Assembly: GCA_024305105.1 (NCBI GenBank)
Contig: JAMWZA010000015.1
Location: forward strand, 1 to 58,040
Length of the DNA: 58,040 bases
Reading direction: 5' to 3'
DNA from: Marinoscillum sp.
GTDB taxonomy: Bacteria > Bacteroidota > Bacteroidia > Cytophagales > Cyclobacteriaceae
The position numbers were made by a program, and so were the translations under genes. The notes under the pieces were generated by a model. It had not been told where the DNA came from, ran no database searches, and saw only the letters and a program-made list of their open reading frames with translations. Below, in pieces: positions 17,626 to 28,900 of this stretch. Position 1 is the first letter of the stretch. The number at the start of each line of letters is the position of its first letter.

Positions 17626-19569
17626 TTGGTAACACTTCTATCCACATACAAAGAACTTTTAGTCCTCATCGCGGGGTTTCTGATCATTGCCCTTGCGTCC
17701 AATCAAATCGCCAAGTCGTTTCAGAAGATACGACTTCCCCTGATCACTGGATTGATCTTTACCGGAATAATTTCCGGACCGCATATTATTGGACTGATTC
17801 CAGTCAGCGCCAAAGACAACTTGCAGTTTATCAACGAAATCGCGCTGGCGTTCATTGCATTTGCCGCAGGCGCAGAGCTTTATTTGCGGGAACTGCGCAG
17901 TAGATTCAAAAGCATTAAATGGAATACGTTTGGGCAACTCGTAGTAACCTTTGTATTCGGGTCGGTAGCGGTCTATTTCTGTGCCAGCTACATTCCATAC
18001 ATGGCAGACATGAGTGTGGCTGCCAAAATCTCCATCTCCACTATCACTGCTGCTATTTTCGTCGCTCGGTCTCCTGCATCAGCCATCGCCGTAATCAATG
18101 AATTGAGGGCTAAAGGTCCGTTTGTACAGACCGTGATGGGTGTGACGGTAGTCAAAGACTTTTTGGTGATCATCTTGTTCTCCATTTGTCTCGCACTTGG
18201 TGAATCCATGATTGGTGGTGAAGAATTTAACTCTCTGAGCATTGTGATCATTGTGGTGGAACTGGTCCTTTCTTTTGGTCTTGGGTTTTTCGTTTTCGGA
18301 CAACTGCTCAAATTGGTCTTATCCTTTAAGATTATTCGCCCGGCTAAAACCATCATGGTATTGCTCGTGGGGTTTGGAAGCTACGTCTTATCACATGCCT
18401 TAAAAGAAGCATCACTGGTAGCATTCGCCCACAGCATACATCTAGAACCTTTGCTGATGTCCATACTTGCGAGCTTCTATGTGACGAACTACACCAGATA
18501 TCGACCTGAGTTTCTGAACATACTGGAGAAAACAGCCACTCCCATTTACATCGCTTTCTTCACGCTTACAGGCGCCACATTGGCGGTCAATGTCATAGGT
18601 TCCGTCATTGGCGTGGCTTTGATTCTTTTCTCGATTCGAATTGCTACCATGATTATTGGTGCCTATGCCGGAGGCATTATGGCAGGTGACCCGATGAAGC
18701 AAAACCATCTTGGGTGGATGCCTTATGTCACTCAGGCGGGTGTTGGATTAGGATTGGCTACTGTAATCGCTGATGAGTTTCCCGGCTGGGGAGATGAATT
18801 TGCGACGGTCATTATTGCCGTTATTGTTATCAACCAATTCATTGGTCCACCACTGTTTAAGTGGGCTATCTTTAAATTGGGAGAGGACCGAAGTAAAGCA
18901 CAAACGCCTGAATTTGATGGGATCAGAGACGCCATCATATTTGGTTTTGAGAGTCAGTCTGTGGCTCTAGCCAATCAATTAATTGAAAACGGGTGGGAAG
19001 TGCAGATCGCTACAAGATTGGAGAAAGGGAGCATTGACGAACCAGAAGGAATCAAAATGACCTATGGCATCAAGGATTTTAGTAAGGAAGAATTTGACCT
19101 CATGCATGCCGACAAAACAGAGGCGATCGTAACGATGCTGTCTGATGATGAAAACCTCCTCATCTGCGAAACGGCATATCATCACTTCGGAACTCGTGAT
19201 GTGATTGTACGACTGAACCATCGTTACAATTATGACAAATTCTTATCGCTAGATGCCAAAGTAGTAGATCCATCCACAGCCATGGTGAGTTTGCTTGATC
19301 ATTTTGTCAGGTCACCACAGGCCACTTCCCTATTGCTCGGAATGGAAAAAGGGCAAGACTCCAGAGATGTCGAAATACTCAACCCAGATATACATGGTCT
19401 CACGCTTCGAGATCTTCGCCTACCGGGTGATGTGATCATCCTTTCCATCATCCGGGGTGGTCAAAGCATCATCACACATGGCTACACCAGGCTCAGACTA
19501 AAGGACATCATTACCGTGGTAGGCTCAATCAAGAGTCTGGAAGAGGTCCAGCTGAAGTTTGACAACTAG
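17626..19569 (+). CDS. Cation:proton antiporter with C-terminal TrkA/RCK domain
   Basis: 647 residues. The first 410 or so form about 12 membrane segments of the CPA family (PLITGLIFTGIISGPHIIG, FAAGAELYLRELR, ARSPASAIAVINEL). A soluble TrkA_N/RCK domain follows (IFGFESQSVALANQLIENGWEVQIAT). At the end is a TrkA_C-like part (DIHGLTLRDLRLPGDVIIL). It probably exchanges Na+ or K+ for protons under nucleotide control. The frame has no ATG near its beginning: an in-frame stop lies at 17608-17610, and TTG at 17626 after AGGTAAAAG is the best start. Confidence 0.9.
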   Translation: MVTLLSTYKELLVLIAGFLIIALASNQIAKSFQKIRLPLITGLIFTGIISGPHIIGLIPVSAKDNLQFINEIALAFIAFAAGAELYLRELRSRFKSIKWNTFGQLVVTFVFGSVAVYFCASYIPYMADMSVAAKISISTITAAIFVARSPASAIAVINELRAKGPFVQTVMGVTVVKDFLVIILFSICLALGESMIGGEEFNSLSIVIIVVELVLSFGLGFFVFGQLLKLVLSFKIIRPAKTIMVLLVGFGSYVLSHALKEASLVAFAHSIHLEPLLMSILASFYVTNYTRYRPEFLNILEKTATPIYIAFFTLTGATLAVNVIGSVIGVALILFSIRIATMIIGAYAGGIMAGDPMKQNHLGWMPYVTQAGVGLGLATVIADEFPGWGDEFATVIIAVIVINQFIGPPLFKWAIFKLGEDRSKAQTPEFDGIRDAIIFGFESQSVALANQLIENGWEVQIATRLEKGSIDEPEGIKMTYGIKDFSKEEFDLMHADKTEAIVTMLSDDENLLICETAYHHFGTRDVIVRLNHRYNYDKFLSLDAKVVDPSTAMVSLLDHFVRSPQATSLLLGMEKGQDSRDVEILNPDIHGLTLRDLRLPGDVIILSIIRGGQSIITHGYTRLRLKDIITVVGSIKSLEEVQLKFDN

Positions 19570-19625
19570 GAAAATCACACCTTATTCAAATTTTAATTTT
19601 TCATCTCAAAAGATGCTCAAAATTT

Positions 19626-19633
19626 TATCTTTG
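19626..19633 (+). promoter_or_regulatory. -7 promoter element (TATCTTTG) directly before glyS
   Basis: A perfect TAnnTTTG box ends 5 bp before the glyS ATG at 19639. No good TTTG is seen 19 bp upstream. If used, the transcript would be leaderless or almost so. Confidence 0.5.
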
Positions 19634-19638
19634 CGGCT

Positions 19639-21186
19639 ATGGCAAATTCTGGCGATACAACAACACTGAAAAATATATCCTCACACTGTAAGGAATACGG
19701 TTTTATCTACCCTTCAAGTGAGATCTACGACGGCCTTGGAGCTACTTACGATTATGGTCCTTATGGATCAGAGCTAAAGAATAACATCAAGGAATACTGG
19801 TGGAAAGCAATGGTTCGTCTAAACGAAAACATTGTGGGGATTGATGCGGCGATATTCATGCATCCGACCACCTGGAAAGCTTCCGGTCACGTGGATGCCT
19901 TCAATGACCCATTGATTGACAATAAAGATTCCAAGAAGAGGTATCGTGCTGACGTGCTGATTGAAGATGCCATTGCCAAGATCGAGGGCAAAATTGATAA
20001 GGAAGTAAAGAAAGCTTCCAAGCGATTTGGTGACTCATTTGATGAAGCGCAGTTCACAGCTACCAATGATCGTGTGCTCAAATACAAAGGACAGATTGAG
20101 GACATTGAATCCCGAATGAAGTCTGCCTTAGAAGTAGGTGATTTGGCCGCATTGAAGCAACTCATTGTTGACCTGGAAATCGCAGATCCGGTATCTGGCT
20201 CTAGAAACTGGACAGATGTTCGTCAGTTCAACCTGATGTTTAGCACCGAACTAGGCTCTGTAGCTGACGAGTCTGGAAAAATTTACCTACGCCCCGAAAC
20301 AGCTCAGGGTATTTTCGTCAATTACCTGAACGTACAAAAAACCAGCCGAATGCGACTACCCTTTGGTATCGCCCAAATCGGTAAGGCCTTTAGAAATGAA
20401 ATTATTGCTCGTCAGTTTATTTTCAGAATGCGTGAATTTGAGCAAATGGAGATGCAATTTTTCATCAAACCTGGCACTGATGCTACCTGGTATGAGCACT
20501 GGAAAGAGCAGCGCATCAAATGGCACAAAGCCTTAGGCCTTGGAGAAGAAAACTATCGATTCCATGACCACCTCAACCTGGCTCATTACGCCAACGCGGC
20601 TTGTGATATCGAGTTTAATTTCCCAATGGGCTTCAAGGAGCTGGAAGGAATTCATTCCCGAACAGATTTTGACCTAAGCGCTCATGAAAAGCACTCGGGC
20701 AAAAAACTTCAGTTCTTCGATAATGAGGAGAACAAGAGCTATGTACCTTATGTATTGGAAACATCTATCGGTCTGGACCGAATGTTCCTGGCGGTGATGT
20801 CATCATCTTATACAGAAGAAAAACTAGAGGATGGAAGTGAGCGAACGGTGCTTAAACTGCCTCCAGCCTTAGCCCCAGTTAAAGTGGCTGTGCTTCCACT
20901 GATGAATAAAGACGGTCTTGATGAAAAAGCTGAAGAGATCATGAAAGAGGTGAAGCTTGACTTTAATGCTCAGTATGATGCCAAAGACGCTATTGGAAAA
21001 CGATACAGACGCCAGGATGCGATTGGAACTCCGTATTGTGTGACGGTAGACCACCAGACGCTGGAAGATGATACCGTGACGATTCGTGAGCGTGACAGCA
21101 TGGAACAACAACGCGTCTCTATTCCTGAATTGATCAAAACACTGGACGAGAAGGTGAACATTAAGACGCTCCTGAAACAACTCTAA
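19639..21186 (+). CDS. glyS: Glycyl-tRNA synthetase (single-chain, dimeric type)
   Basis: 515 residues, class II synthetase of the eukaryote/archaea-like homodimeric type also used by Bacteroidota. Class II motifs are visible: YDYGPYGSELKNNIKEYWW, motif 2 in GIAQIGKAFRNEI and RMREFEQMEMQFF, and motif 3 in ETSIGLDRMFLAVM. The C-terminal anticodon-binding domain starts near LAPVKVAVLPLMN. An insertion of about 90 residues (roughly 85-175) follows RYRADVLIED. The next gene starts directly at the base after the stop codon. Confidence 0.98.
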   Translation: MANSGDTTTLKNISSHCKEYGFIYPSSEIYDGLGATYDYGPYGSELKNNIKEYWWKAMVRLNENIVGIDAAIFMHPTTWKASGHVDAFNDPLIDNKDSKKRYRADVLIEDAIAKIEGKIDKEVKKASKRFGDSFDEAQFTATNDRVLKYKGQIEDIESRMKSALEVGDLAALKQLIVDLEIADPVSGSRNWTDVRQFNLMFSTELGSVADESGKIYLRPETAQGIFVNYLNVQKTSRMRLPFGIAQIGKAFRNEIIARQFIFRMREFEQMEMQFFIKPGTDATWYEHWKEQRIKWHKALGLGEENYRFHDHLNLAHYANAACDIEFNFPMGFKELEGIHSRTDFDLSAHEKHSGKKLQFFDNEENKSYVPYVLETSIGLDRMFLAVMSSSYTEEKLEDGSERTVLKLPPALAPVKVAVLPLMNKDGLDEKAEEIMKEVKLDFNAQYDAKDAIGKRYRRQDAIGTPYCVTVDHQTLEDDTVTIRERDSMEQQRVSIPELIKTLDEKVNIKTLLKQL

Positions 21187-21969
21187 GTGCTTATCCTCAT
21201 AGTGATAATAGCTGCCATTTTCGGTATTGTGGGGTTTAGGTCTCACAACTTCCAGCAATACCTGGCAGCTGAAGGGTTTCGTCCTTCGCTGAGTAAAACT
21301 GAACTGACATCACTGCAAAAGCACTTTGCATATTACAGGGCCTTACCACCCAAGTCTCAGAGGATATTTGCTTATCGTGTGGCACGGTTTAAGAAGCTAA
21401 CAAAATTCGTCCCCCGACAAATGAACACTGTTTCGGAAGAAATGGAAGTCCTCATTTCCGCTTCTGCAGTACAGATTTCATTTGGTTATGATGACGTTTT
21501 TCTTGCTCATTTTGATCGGATTTTTGTTTATCCCGACCAGTTTTGGAGCAGTGCAGACCAGCGCCACCATAAGGGGGAAGTAAACCCGGCAATGGGAGCC
21601 ATCGTCATCTCCTGGAAACATTTTGTGGAAGGGTATGCTACTAATGAAGGTCTCAACCTTGGGCTACACGAAATGGCACACGCTTTACAGCTAGAAAATA
21701 TTATCATGAACGATGAATTTGGATTCATGAATGGTGATGATATCCGTGCCTGGCAACAGTTGGCATCTACTGAAATGGAAAAATTACGGTCAGGAGAAAC
21801 GAGTTTTTTCAGAGCATACGCTGGCACCAATCAGGCAGAATTTTTCGCTGTAGCCGTTGAGAACTTCTTTGAACGACCAAAAGACTTTTCAGTTTACAAC
21901 AGTGCCCTTTATAAAACTTTGACTCAACTGTTAAAACAAGATCCCCTATTGCTCATGCGATCGCACTAA
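21187..21969 (+). CDS. Membrane-anchored zinc peptidase of the MtfA/M90 family
   Basis: 260 residues from a GTG directly after the glyS TAA; no spacer separates them. A single N-terminal membrane segment (MLILIVIIAAIFGIVGF) is followed by the M90 domain with zinc motif H161-E-M-A-H165 in NLGLHEMAHALQLEN. The later AEFFAVAVENFFERP supplies the usual third-ligand Glu region. In E. coli MtfA is a peptidase linked to the Mlc regulator. This version has a membrane anchor, so it may act differently. It is almost certainly cotranscribed with glyS. Confidence 0.88.
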   Translation: MLILIVIIAAIFGIVGFRSHNFQQYLAAEGFRPSLSKTELTSLQKHFAYYRALPPKSQRIFAYRVARFKKLTKFVPRQMNTVSEEMEVLISASAVQISFGYDDVFLAHFDRIFVYPDQFWSSADQRHHKGEVNPAMGAIVISWKHFVEGYATNEGLNLGLHEMAHALQLENIIMNDEFGFMNGDDIRAWQQLASTEMEKLRSGETSFFRAYAGTNQAEFFAVAVENFFERPKDFSVYNSALYKTLTQLLKQDPLLLMRSH

Positions 21970-22042
21970 GTTCAATGAGCTATTTCTCCATAAATGAGAT
22001 CTCATAAAGGTGTTTAACTTGCAGACTAAATACCGTAACAGA

Positions 22043-23392
22043 ATGAACTGGATACAACTACTCTCACCAAAAAGGTTTGGAGACAAAACGGAAGTCGTAG
22101 TGGCCAATGATAGTCGCAGTAGGTTTGAGCAAGATTATGACCGACTGATCTTTTCGCACCCTTTTCGCAAGCTGCAGGACAAGACACAGGTCTTCCCTTT
22201 ACCTGAAGATGATTTTGTACATACACGCCTGACACATAGCCTGGAAGTATCCAGCGTAGGCCGATCATTGGGAAAAGCGGTGGGTGAGCAGCTTTTAAAG
22301 AAATACCCTGAGTTAGCTGAATCTGGCTATACCTTTCACGACTTTGGCGGTATTGTAGCAGCAGCAAGTTTAGCACATGATTTGGGTAATCCACCATTTG
22401 GGCATTCTGGAGAAACAGCCATCTCTTCTTTCTTCACCGATAGCGCTAAAGGACAGCAATTTCAGCAGCTTGTTGATGAAAAGGAGTGGTCAGACCTGAT
22501 CAGTTTTGAAGGAAATGCGCAAGGTTTCCGCATATTAAATGATGAAGCCAATGGAGGTCTCCGTCTGACATTTGCCGCACTTGGAGCTTTTACAAAATAT
22601 CCCAAGTCATCCCATGCACCAAAAAATGCTCAAAGAAAGTCTCAGAAAAAATACGGCTATTATCGAAGTAATCTGGACCAATTTGTAGAGCTGGCTACTA
22701 CTATGGGCTTACACTCTTTGGGACAAGAATCATGGGTGCGCCATCCCCTCACATTTTTGGTAGAAGCTGCTGACGATATCTGTTACAACATCATCGATCT
22801 GGAAGATGGTTGTCGGTTGGGACTTGTCCCTTACGAGCAAGCCAGGGATTTGATTGCAGCCATCATAGGTGATTCTTATGATGAGGAAAAGTTGGAACGA
22901 TCCGAAGATGTCAATCAGAAACTCGGGTTACTTCGGGCATTGGCGATTTCTAAGCTTATCCAGCAATGTGTGATTCTGTTCCTAGAAAAAGAAGAATCCA
23001 TTCTATCTGGTGCGTTTGATGGCGCATTGACTGATCACATTCCTGCAGCTGAGGCGTTATCCAATATTTCATCCTTATCGATCAAAAAAATCTACCGCTC
23101 CAAACAAGTACTTGAGCGTGAAGCAGGTGGTTTTGAAGTGATTGGCAAACTGATGGAGTCATTCTGTATGGCATCTTATTGTAAATACTATGACAAGAAT
23201 GCGCATACGCCGCGTATGAAATCAATCTACAGACTGCTACCTCCAGCCATACAGAACAAGCTCGAAAAACAAGACGCCATCTATGAGCTATTACTGATTA
23301 TCATGGATTTCATTTCGAGTTTAACCGATTCTTATGCCATTAAATTGTATAAGACGATTTATGGGTTTTCGTTGCCCACAAGCAAGGTTTAG
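22043..23392 (+). CDS. dgt: Deoxyguanosinetriphosphate triphosphohydrolase (HD superfamily dGTPase)
   Basis: 449 residues from the ATG at 22043 (MNWIQLLSPKRFG); an upstream GTG frame adds 11 unlikely residues. dGTPase splits dGTP into deoxyguanosine and triphosphate. The signature RSRFEQDYDRLIFSHPFRKLQDKTQVFP and the HD motif AHDLGNPPFGHSGE near residue 112 are intact, as is EAADDICYNIIDLEDG with its second metal-binding Asp. It follows the M90 gene by 73 bp on the same strand. Length is slightly above the short bacterial form and matches the Dgt type with a C-terminal helical domain. Confidence 0.95.
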   Translation: MNWIQLLSPKRFGDKTEVVVANDSRSRFEQDYDRLIFSHPFRKLQDKTQVFPLPEDDFVHTRLTHSLEVSSVGRSLGKAVGEQLLKKYPELAESGYTFHDFGGIVAAASLAHDLGNPPFGHSGETAISSFFTDSAKGQQFQQLVDEKEWSDLISFEGNAQGFRILNDEANGGLRLTFAALGAFTKYPKSSHAPKNAQRKSQKKYGYYRSNLDQFVELATTMGLHSLGQESWVRHPLTFLVEAADDICYNIIDLEDGCRLGLVPYEQARDLIAAIIGDSYDEEKLERSEDVNQKLGLLRALAISKLIQQCVILFLEKEESILSGAFDGALTDHIPAAEALSNISSLSIKKIYRSKQVLEREAGGFEVIGKLMESFCMASYCKYYDKNAHTPRMKSIYRLLPPAIQNKLEKQDAIYELLLIIMDFISSLTDSYAIKLYKTIYGFSLPTSKV

Positions 23393-23500
23393 GGAACGAA
23401 TTGACCAATCATTCTAAAACTTTCAAACCTCTTTTTTCTTACTCAACCAACAACCTCTTTATCAATCAGTTAATAAGGTCGCCAGAACTGATAAAATCAT

Positions 23501-23508
23501 TACATTTG
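23501..23508 (+). promoter_or_regulatory. -7 promoter element (TACATTTG) before the RND exporter gene
   Basis: A perfect TAnnTTTG box lies 14 bp before the ATG at 23523. The -33 region is not recognisable. The leader would be less than 10 nt. Confidence 0.45.
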
Positions 23509-23522
23509 CAGCTTCATTTTCC

Positions 23523-25910
23523 ATGTGGACACAAATAGCCAATATCATACTTAAGTATAGGATCACCCTAATGACAATTTTAGGGTTGATAACTATATTC
23601 ATGGCGTACCAGGCGCAATTCATTCAATGGTCATACAATATGGCCAATATTGTTCCTGAAGACGATCCAGATCAGGTGTATTTTCGCCAGTTCAAACAGA
23701 CCTTTGGAGAAGATGGCAACATCCTGGCTTTGGGATTTAAAGACAGTGCGATCTATGATGCGGACAACTTCAGAAAGCTGAAGTACCTATCCAATGAACT
23801 GGAAAGCATCAATGGCGTGAAGGACGTGCTTGGACTGCCAACCCTACAGATGTTGTCTAAGAATGATGAAAAACGTCGGTTTGAGTTAGAGCCGGTATTC
23901 CCTGAAATCCCCGAGCAGCAAGCAGAGTTAGATAGTATGCTTGCGTTTGCCATGGGATTGAAATTCTACTCAGGCCAACTTATCAATCCTGAAAATGGCG
24001 CCACACTAATCCTGGTGACCGTTGAGAAACAAGCACTCAACTCTGAATACCGCCACACCATGGTGGCTGACATTGTTCGCGCAGGTGATCAATTTCAAGA
24101 AAATACAGGCATCAATGTGAATTATGCCGGACTTCCATACGTAAGGTCCGTCAATACGCTAAAGATCAAAGAAGAGCTGAATAAGTTTTTGATCTATTCA
24201 GTCATTGTCACGGGTCTCATTCTGTTTGGTTTTTTCAGATCCTTCAAGGCAGTTGTTATCCCATTAATCATCATCGGGGTTATTGTGGTTTGGGTATTGG
24301 GAACAGTTTCGCTTTTCCAGTTTAAAATCACGCTACTCACCGGCCTTATACCATCGATCATTGTGGTCATCGGTATACCCAATAGTGTCTACATGCTCAA
24401 TAAGTATCATCACGAGTATTCCACTCACGGTGATCAAATGAGAGCATTGGGTAAGATCATCCGAAACATCGGGATTGTCACCTTTATCACCAACTTCACA
24501 ACGGCCGTAGGATTCTTCGTATTGGTTTTTACTGGCATTCCGGTATTGATGGAGTTTGGTATTGTAGCGGGTATCAACATCATGTGTACGTTCATCGTGA
24601 GCACCATTATGATCCCGTCGGCGTTCTCGTTGTTTAAACCACCGTCGGACAGACACCTGAAACACCTGGACTTCAAGATGCTCAATGGAGCATTGGTAGG
24701 AATGGATGTGCTGGTACACAAACACCGAAAACTGGTCTTTAGCGTTACAGCAGTCATTATTGCAGTCTCTGTTTATGGTGTAACAAAACTGGAGTCCAAC
24801 TCTTACATGGTAGACGATTTGCCAGAGGACAGTCCGTTAGCCAAACAACTGCAGTTCTTCGAAGAGAATTTTAGCGGGGTGATGCCATTGGAGATCATTG
24901 TGGATACAGGCACTAAAAAAGGTGTTCAGAAACTAAGCAACCTCCGCAAGATCAATGAATTCGAACTGTTTTTGGACTCTCTGGAGGGTATCTCGCAACC
25001 AGTGTCTGTTGTGAGTTTTATCAAGGCAGCACGGCAAGCCTTTTACAACCAAAGTCCGGCCTTCTACTCCATCCCAAATAATCGGGAGAGTGCATTCATC
25101 CTCAGATACCTGAAAGAGGAAAGCGATGAGGCCGGTATCGCTAAGAATTTTGTGGACAGTACGGGACAGTTCATCCGGATTTCACTGAAGATGCCGGATA
25201 TCGGATCTCAGAAAATGGACTCACTCGTCAATCAGGTGATTAGTCCACGAATAGATCAGATTTTTGATCAGGGCAAAATGGATGTGCGGGTCACTGGGAC
25301 AGTACCATTATTCATCAAGGGAAACAAATTTCTGATCGATAACCTGATTACGTCCATGATTTTTGCCTTTTTTATCATTGCGGTGATCATGGCTATTCTG
25401 TTCAAAAACTTCAGAATGATTGTCATCTCATTGGTACCAAACGTGATCCCACTCCTACTTACCGGAGCGATTATGGGATTCTTTGGTATTCCTTTAAAAC
25501 CAAGTACAGCACTTATTTTTAGTATTGCATTTGGTATTTCTGTAGATGATTCCATTCACTTCCTGGCCAAATACCGTCAGGAACTACATGCACACAATTT
25601 CTTCGTACCGATTGCGGTAAGCCGTAGTTTACGAGAGACCGGTGCCAGCATGATTTACACGTCCATTATTCTATTTTGTGGATTTGTAATTTTTACGTTA
25701 TCCGAATTTGGCGGGACTGTGGCGCTTGGAAAACTAACTTCCATTACCCTGTTGTTTGCTATGTTCGCAAACCTGATCGTACTACCGTCGCTGCTGTTGC
25801 AGTTTGATACCGGTAAGATCAAAGATGAAGATCATCCATACATCGAGGATTTTGCTAAAGCAGACTATGATGAAGAGGATGACAAAGAAGAGACTGATAA
25901 GAACCAATAA
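23523..25910 (+). CDS. RND-superfamily exporter (MMPL/Patched-like)
   Basis: 795 residues with the duplicated RND plan. A first membrane segment (residues 12-30) is followed by a periplasmic loop to about 215, five membrane segments to about 370, another membrane segment near 395 and a second loop to about 605. A second membrane bundle follows with FGISVDDSIHFLAKYR, the family's GxxxDD-type proton-relay motif. The C-terminus is acidic. Such proteins are often predicted exporters of lipids or hopanoids; the cargo here is unknown. ileS starts 17 bp downstream, so the two may share a transcript. Confidence 0.88.
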   Translation: MWTQIANIILKYRITLMTILGLITIFMAYQAQFIQWSYNMANIVPEDDPDQVYFRQFKQTFGEDGNILALGFKDSAIYDADNFRKLKYLSNELESINGVKDVLGLPTLQMLSKNDEKRRFELEPVFPEIPEQQAELDSMLAFAMGLKFYSGQLINPENGATLILVTVEKQALNSEYRHTMVADIVRAGDQFQENTGINVNYAGLPYVRSVNTLKIKEELNKFLIYSVIVTGLILFGFFRSFKAVVIPLIIIGVIVVWVLGTVSLFQFKITLLTGLIPSIIVVIGIPNSVYMLNKYHHEYSTHGDQMRALGKIIRNIGIVTFITNFTTAVGFFVLVFTGIPVLMEFGIVAGINIMCTFIVSTIMIPSAFSLFKPPSDRHLKHLDFKMLNGALVGMDVLVHKHRKLVFSVTAVIIAVSVYGVTKLESNSYMVDDLPEDSPLAKQLQFFEENFSGVMPLEIIVDTGTKKGVQKLSNLRKINEFELFLDSLEGISQPVSVVSFIKAARQAFYNQSPAFYSIPNNRESAFILRYLKEESDEAGIAKNFVDSTGQFIRISLKMPDIGSQKMDSLVNQVISPRIDQIFDQGKMDVRVTGTVPLFIKGNKFLIDNLITSMIFAFFIIAVIMAILFKNFRMIVISLVPNVIPLLLTGAIMGFFGIPLKPSTALIFSIAFGISVDDSIHFLAKYRQELHAHNFFVPIAVSRSLRETGASMIYTSIILFCGFVIFTLSEFGGTVALGKLTSITLLFAMFANLIVLPSLLLQFDTGKIKDEDHPYIEDFAKADYDEEDDKEETDKNQ

Positions 25911-25927
25911 AATTTTAGAAGAGTAAG

Positions 25928-28900
25928 GTGGCTAAATATCCAGAGTACAAACAGGTCAGTTACCCTCAGATAGCAGAAGAGGTATTAAAGTTTTGGTCTG
26001 ACCAAAAAATCTTTGAGAAGTCCGTAACCGAGCGCGAGGGAGCAGAAACGTTTACCTTTTATGAGGGACCACCCTCTGCCAATGGAACACCGGGAATCCA
26101 TCATGTGATGGCCCGTACGGTGAAGGATATTTTCTGTCGCTATAAAACACAAAAAGGATTTCAGGTAAAGCGAAAAGGTGGCTGGGATACACACGGCCTT
26201 CCTGTAGAGCTTCAGGTAGAAAAGGAACTAGGCATCAAGAAAGACGATATTGGCAAGAAGATATCGGTAGCCGAGTACAACCAAAAGTGTAAGGAGACGG
26301 TCATGCGTTTCAAAGACGAGTGGGACCGGCTGACTCAGCAGATGGGCTACTGGGTAGACCTGGACGATCCTTACATCACCTTTGACCAAAAGTATATGGA
26401 GACGCTTTGGCACTTGCTAAAGAAACTCTATGACAAAGACCTCCTTTATAAAGGATATACCGTACAGCCGTATTCTCCAGCTGCTGGCACTGGGCTTAGC
26501 TCGCATGAGTTGAACCAACCAGGAACCTATAAAGATGTAAAAGACACCTCCATCGTTGCCCAATTCAAAGTAAAGAAAGACGAGCGTTCTTCTTTCTTGT
26601 TTGAAACGGCTGATGAAGATGTGCGAATCATCGCATGGACCACCACGCCATGGACCTTACCCTCCAACTGTGCGCTTGCTGTTGGCGAGAAGATCACTTA
26701 TGTGAAAGTAAAAACGTACAACCAATATACCGGAGCTCCTATCAGTGTGGTTCTTGCGAAAGAGTTGGTAGCCAAGTATTTTTCAGAAAAAGCCAAAGAC
26801 ATTGATTTAGCCGATTACAAATCTGGTGACAAATTGATACCATTTGAGCTGGTTCAGGAATTTTCAGGTAAAGACATTTTAGAGGTACGCTATGAGCAGT
26901 TAATGCCCTATGTAACCAATGAGGATTTAGAGAAAAATGCCTTCCGGGTAATCCCTGGAGATTTTGTGTCCACTGAAGATGGCACGGGTGTGGTTCATAC
27001 GGCCTCCGTATTTGGTGCAGATGACTTTAGAGTAGCCCAGCAAAATGGTGTGCCTGCTGTCATGGTCAAAGACGATCAGGGGTATGACGTGCCGTTGGTG
27101 AATAAAAAAGGACAATTCGTAGATGAGGTGACTGACTTTGCAGGAAAATATGTGAAGGAGGAATACTACGATGATGCCATTAGAAATGATAAAGACTTTA
27201 AGCCTACTGATGTGCTCATTGCCATCCAGCTAAAAGAAGATAACAAGGCATTTAAAGTAGAAAAATACGAACACAGTTACCCACACTGCTGGAGAACGGA
27301 TAAGCCGGTTCTTTACTACCCGCTAGATAGTTGGTTTATCAAAACCACGGCCATGAAAGACCGTCTGGTAGAACTCAACAAGACGATTAACTGGAAGCCT
27401 GCTTCGACTGGTTCAGGGCGATTTGGCAATTGGCTGGAAAACCTGGTGGACTGGAACCTCAGTAGATCGAGATTTTGGGGAACACCACTCCCTATCTGGG
27501 TAACCAAGGATCGTAAGGAAGAAAAATGTATCGGCAGTATTGCTGAACTTCAGGAAGAAGTGAAAAAGTCAATCGCTGCAGGTCACATGAAAGAAGAAAT
27601 CGGAGACGATTTTGATCTTCACAGACCGTATGTGGACGATGTGATCCTCACCAGCTCCAATGGTGAGCCGATGTACCGTGAGCCAGACCTGATTGACGTG
27701 TGGTTTGACTCTGGAGCCATGCCTTACGCGCAGTGGCACTATCCTTTTGAAAACGATGAGGTGTTCAATGCCAATTATCCGGCTGATTTCATCGCCGAGG
27801 GCGTGGATCAGACACGTGGTTGGTTCTTTACGCTTCACGCAATTGCTACGCTGCTTTATGACAAGGTAGCCTTCAAAAATGTGATTGCCAATGGACTTGT
27901 ATTGGACAAGAATGGTAACAAGATGTCCAAGCGGTTGGGCAATGCCGTAAATCCATTCGAAACCATGGATAAGTACGGCCCTGACGCCACGCGTTGGTAC
28001 ATGATTGCCAATGCCAACCCATGGGACAATCTAAAATTCGATATAGAAGGTGTAGCTGAAGTACAGCGTAAGTACTTTGGAACGCTTGCCAATACGTATT
28101 CCTTCTTTGCACTGTATGCCAACCTGGATGGATTCAACTTCTCAAAATCGGCCATTCCAGTAGAGAAACGAACCGAAAGTGACCGCTGGGTCATCAGTCG
28201 TCTAAACAGCTTAATCAAAGAAGTGGATGCGGCTTTCAATGAATACGAACCTACCAAAGCGGCCAGAGCGATACAGAACTTCGTGACGGATGAGCTCAGC
28301 AACTGGTACGTGCGTCTGAACAGAAAACGTTTCTGGGTAGGCGAATACAATGAAGATAAGGAAGCAGCATACCAAACGTTGTACACAGCTTTAGCAACAG
28401 TTGCGCAGCTATCCGCTCCTATCGCTCCGTTTTATTCGGAGCAGTTGTTTAGAGACCTCAATGCCGTTTCTGGGCTAGATTCTAGTGAGTCTGTTCATTT
28501 GGCAGATTTCCCGAAATCGGATGATTCACTAATCGATGAAGAGTTGGAGAAACGCATGCATTTAGCACAAAGCGCTTCTTCACTGGTACATAGTCTCAGA
28601 AAGAAAGAGAAAATTAAAGTACGCCAGCCATTGCACAAAGTGCTGATCCCTATTCTAAATGAAGCGGATAAGGCACGAATTGAAAAAGTGGCCGAATTGA
28701 TCATTTCTGAAACCAACGTGAAGGAGGTCGAGTATGTGGACGATGCTTCAGGAATTTTGGTAAAGAAAATCAAACCAAACTTCAGAAAGCTGGGTCAAAC
28801 ATTTGGTCCGAAGATGAAGCAGCTGGCTCCATTGATCAATCAAATGGATCAGGATCAAATCAAAGGCCTGGAGCAATCTGGAAAAATCCAATTGGATTTG

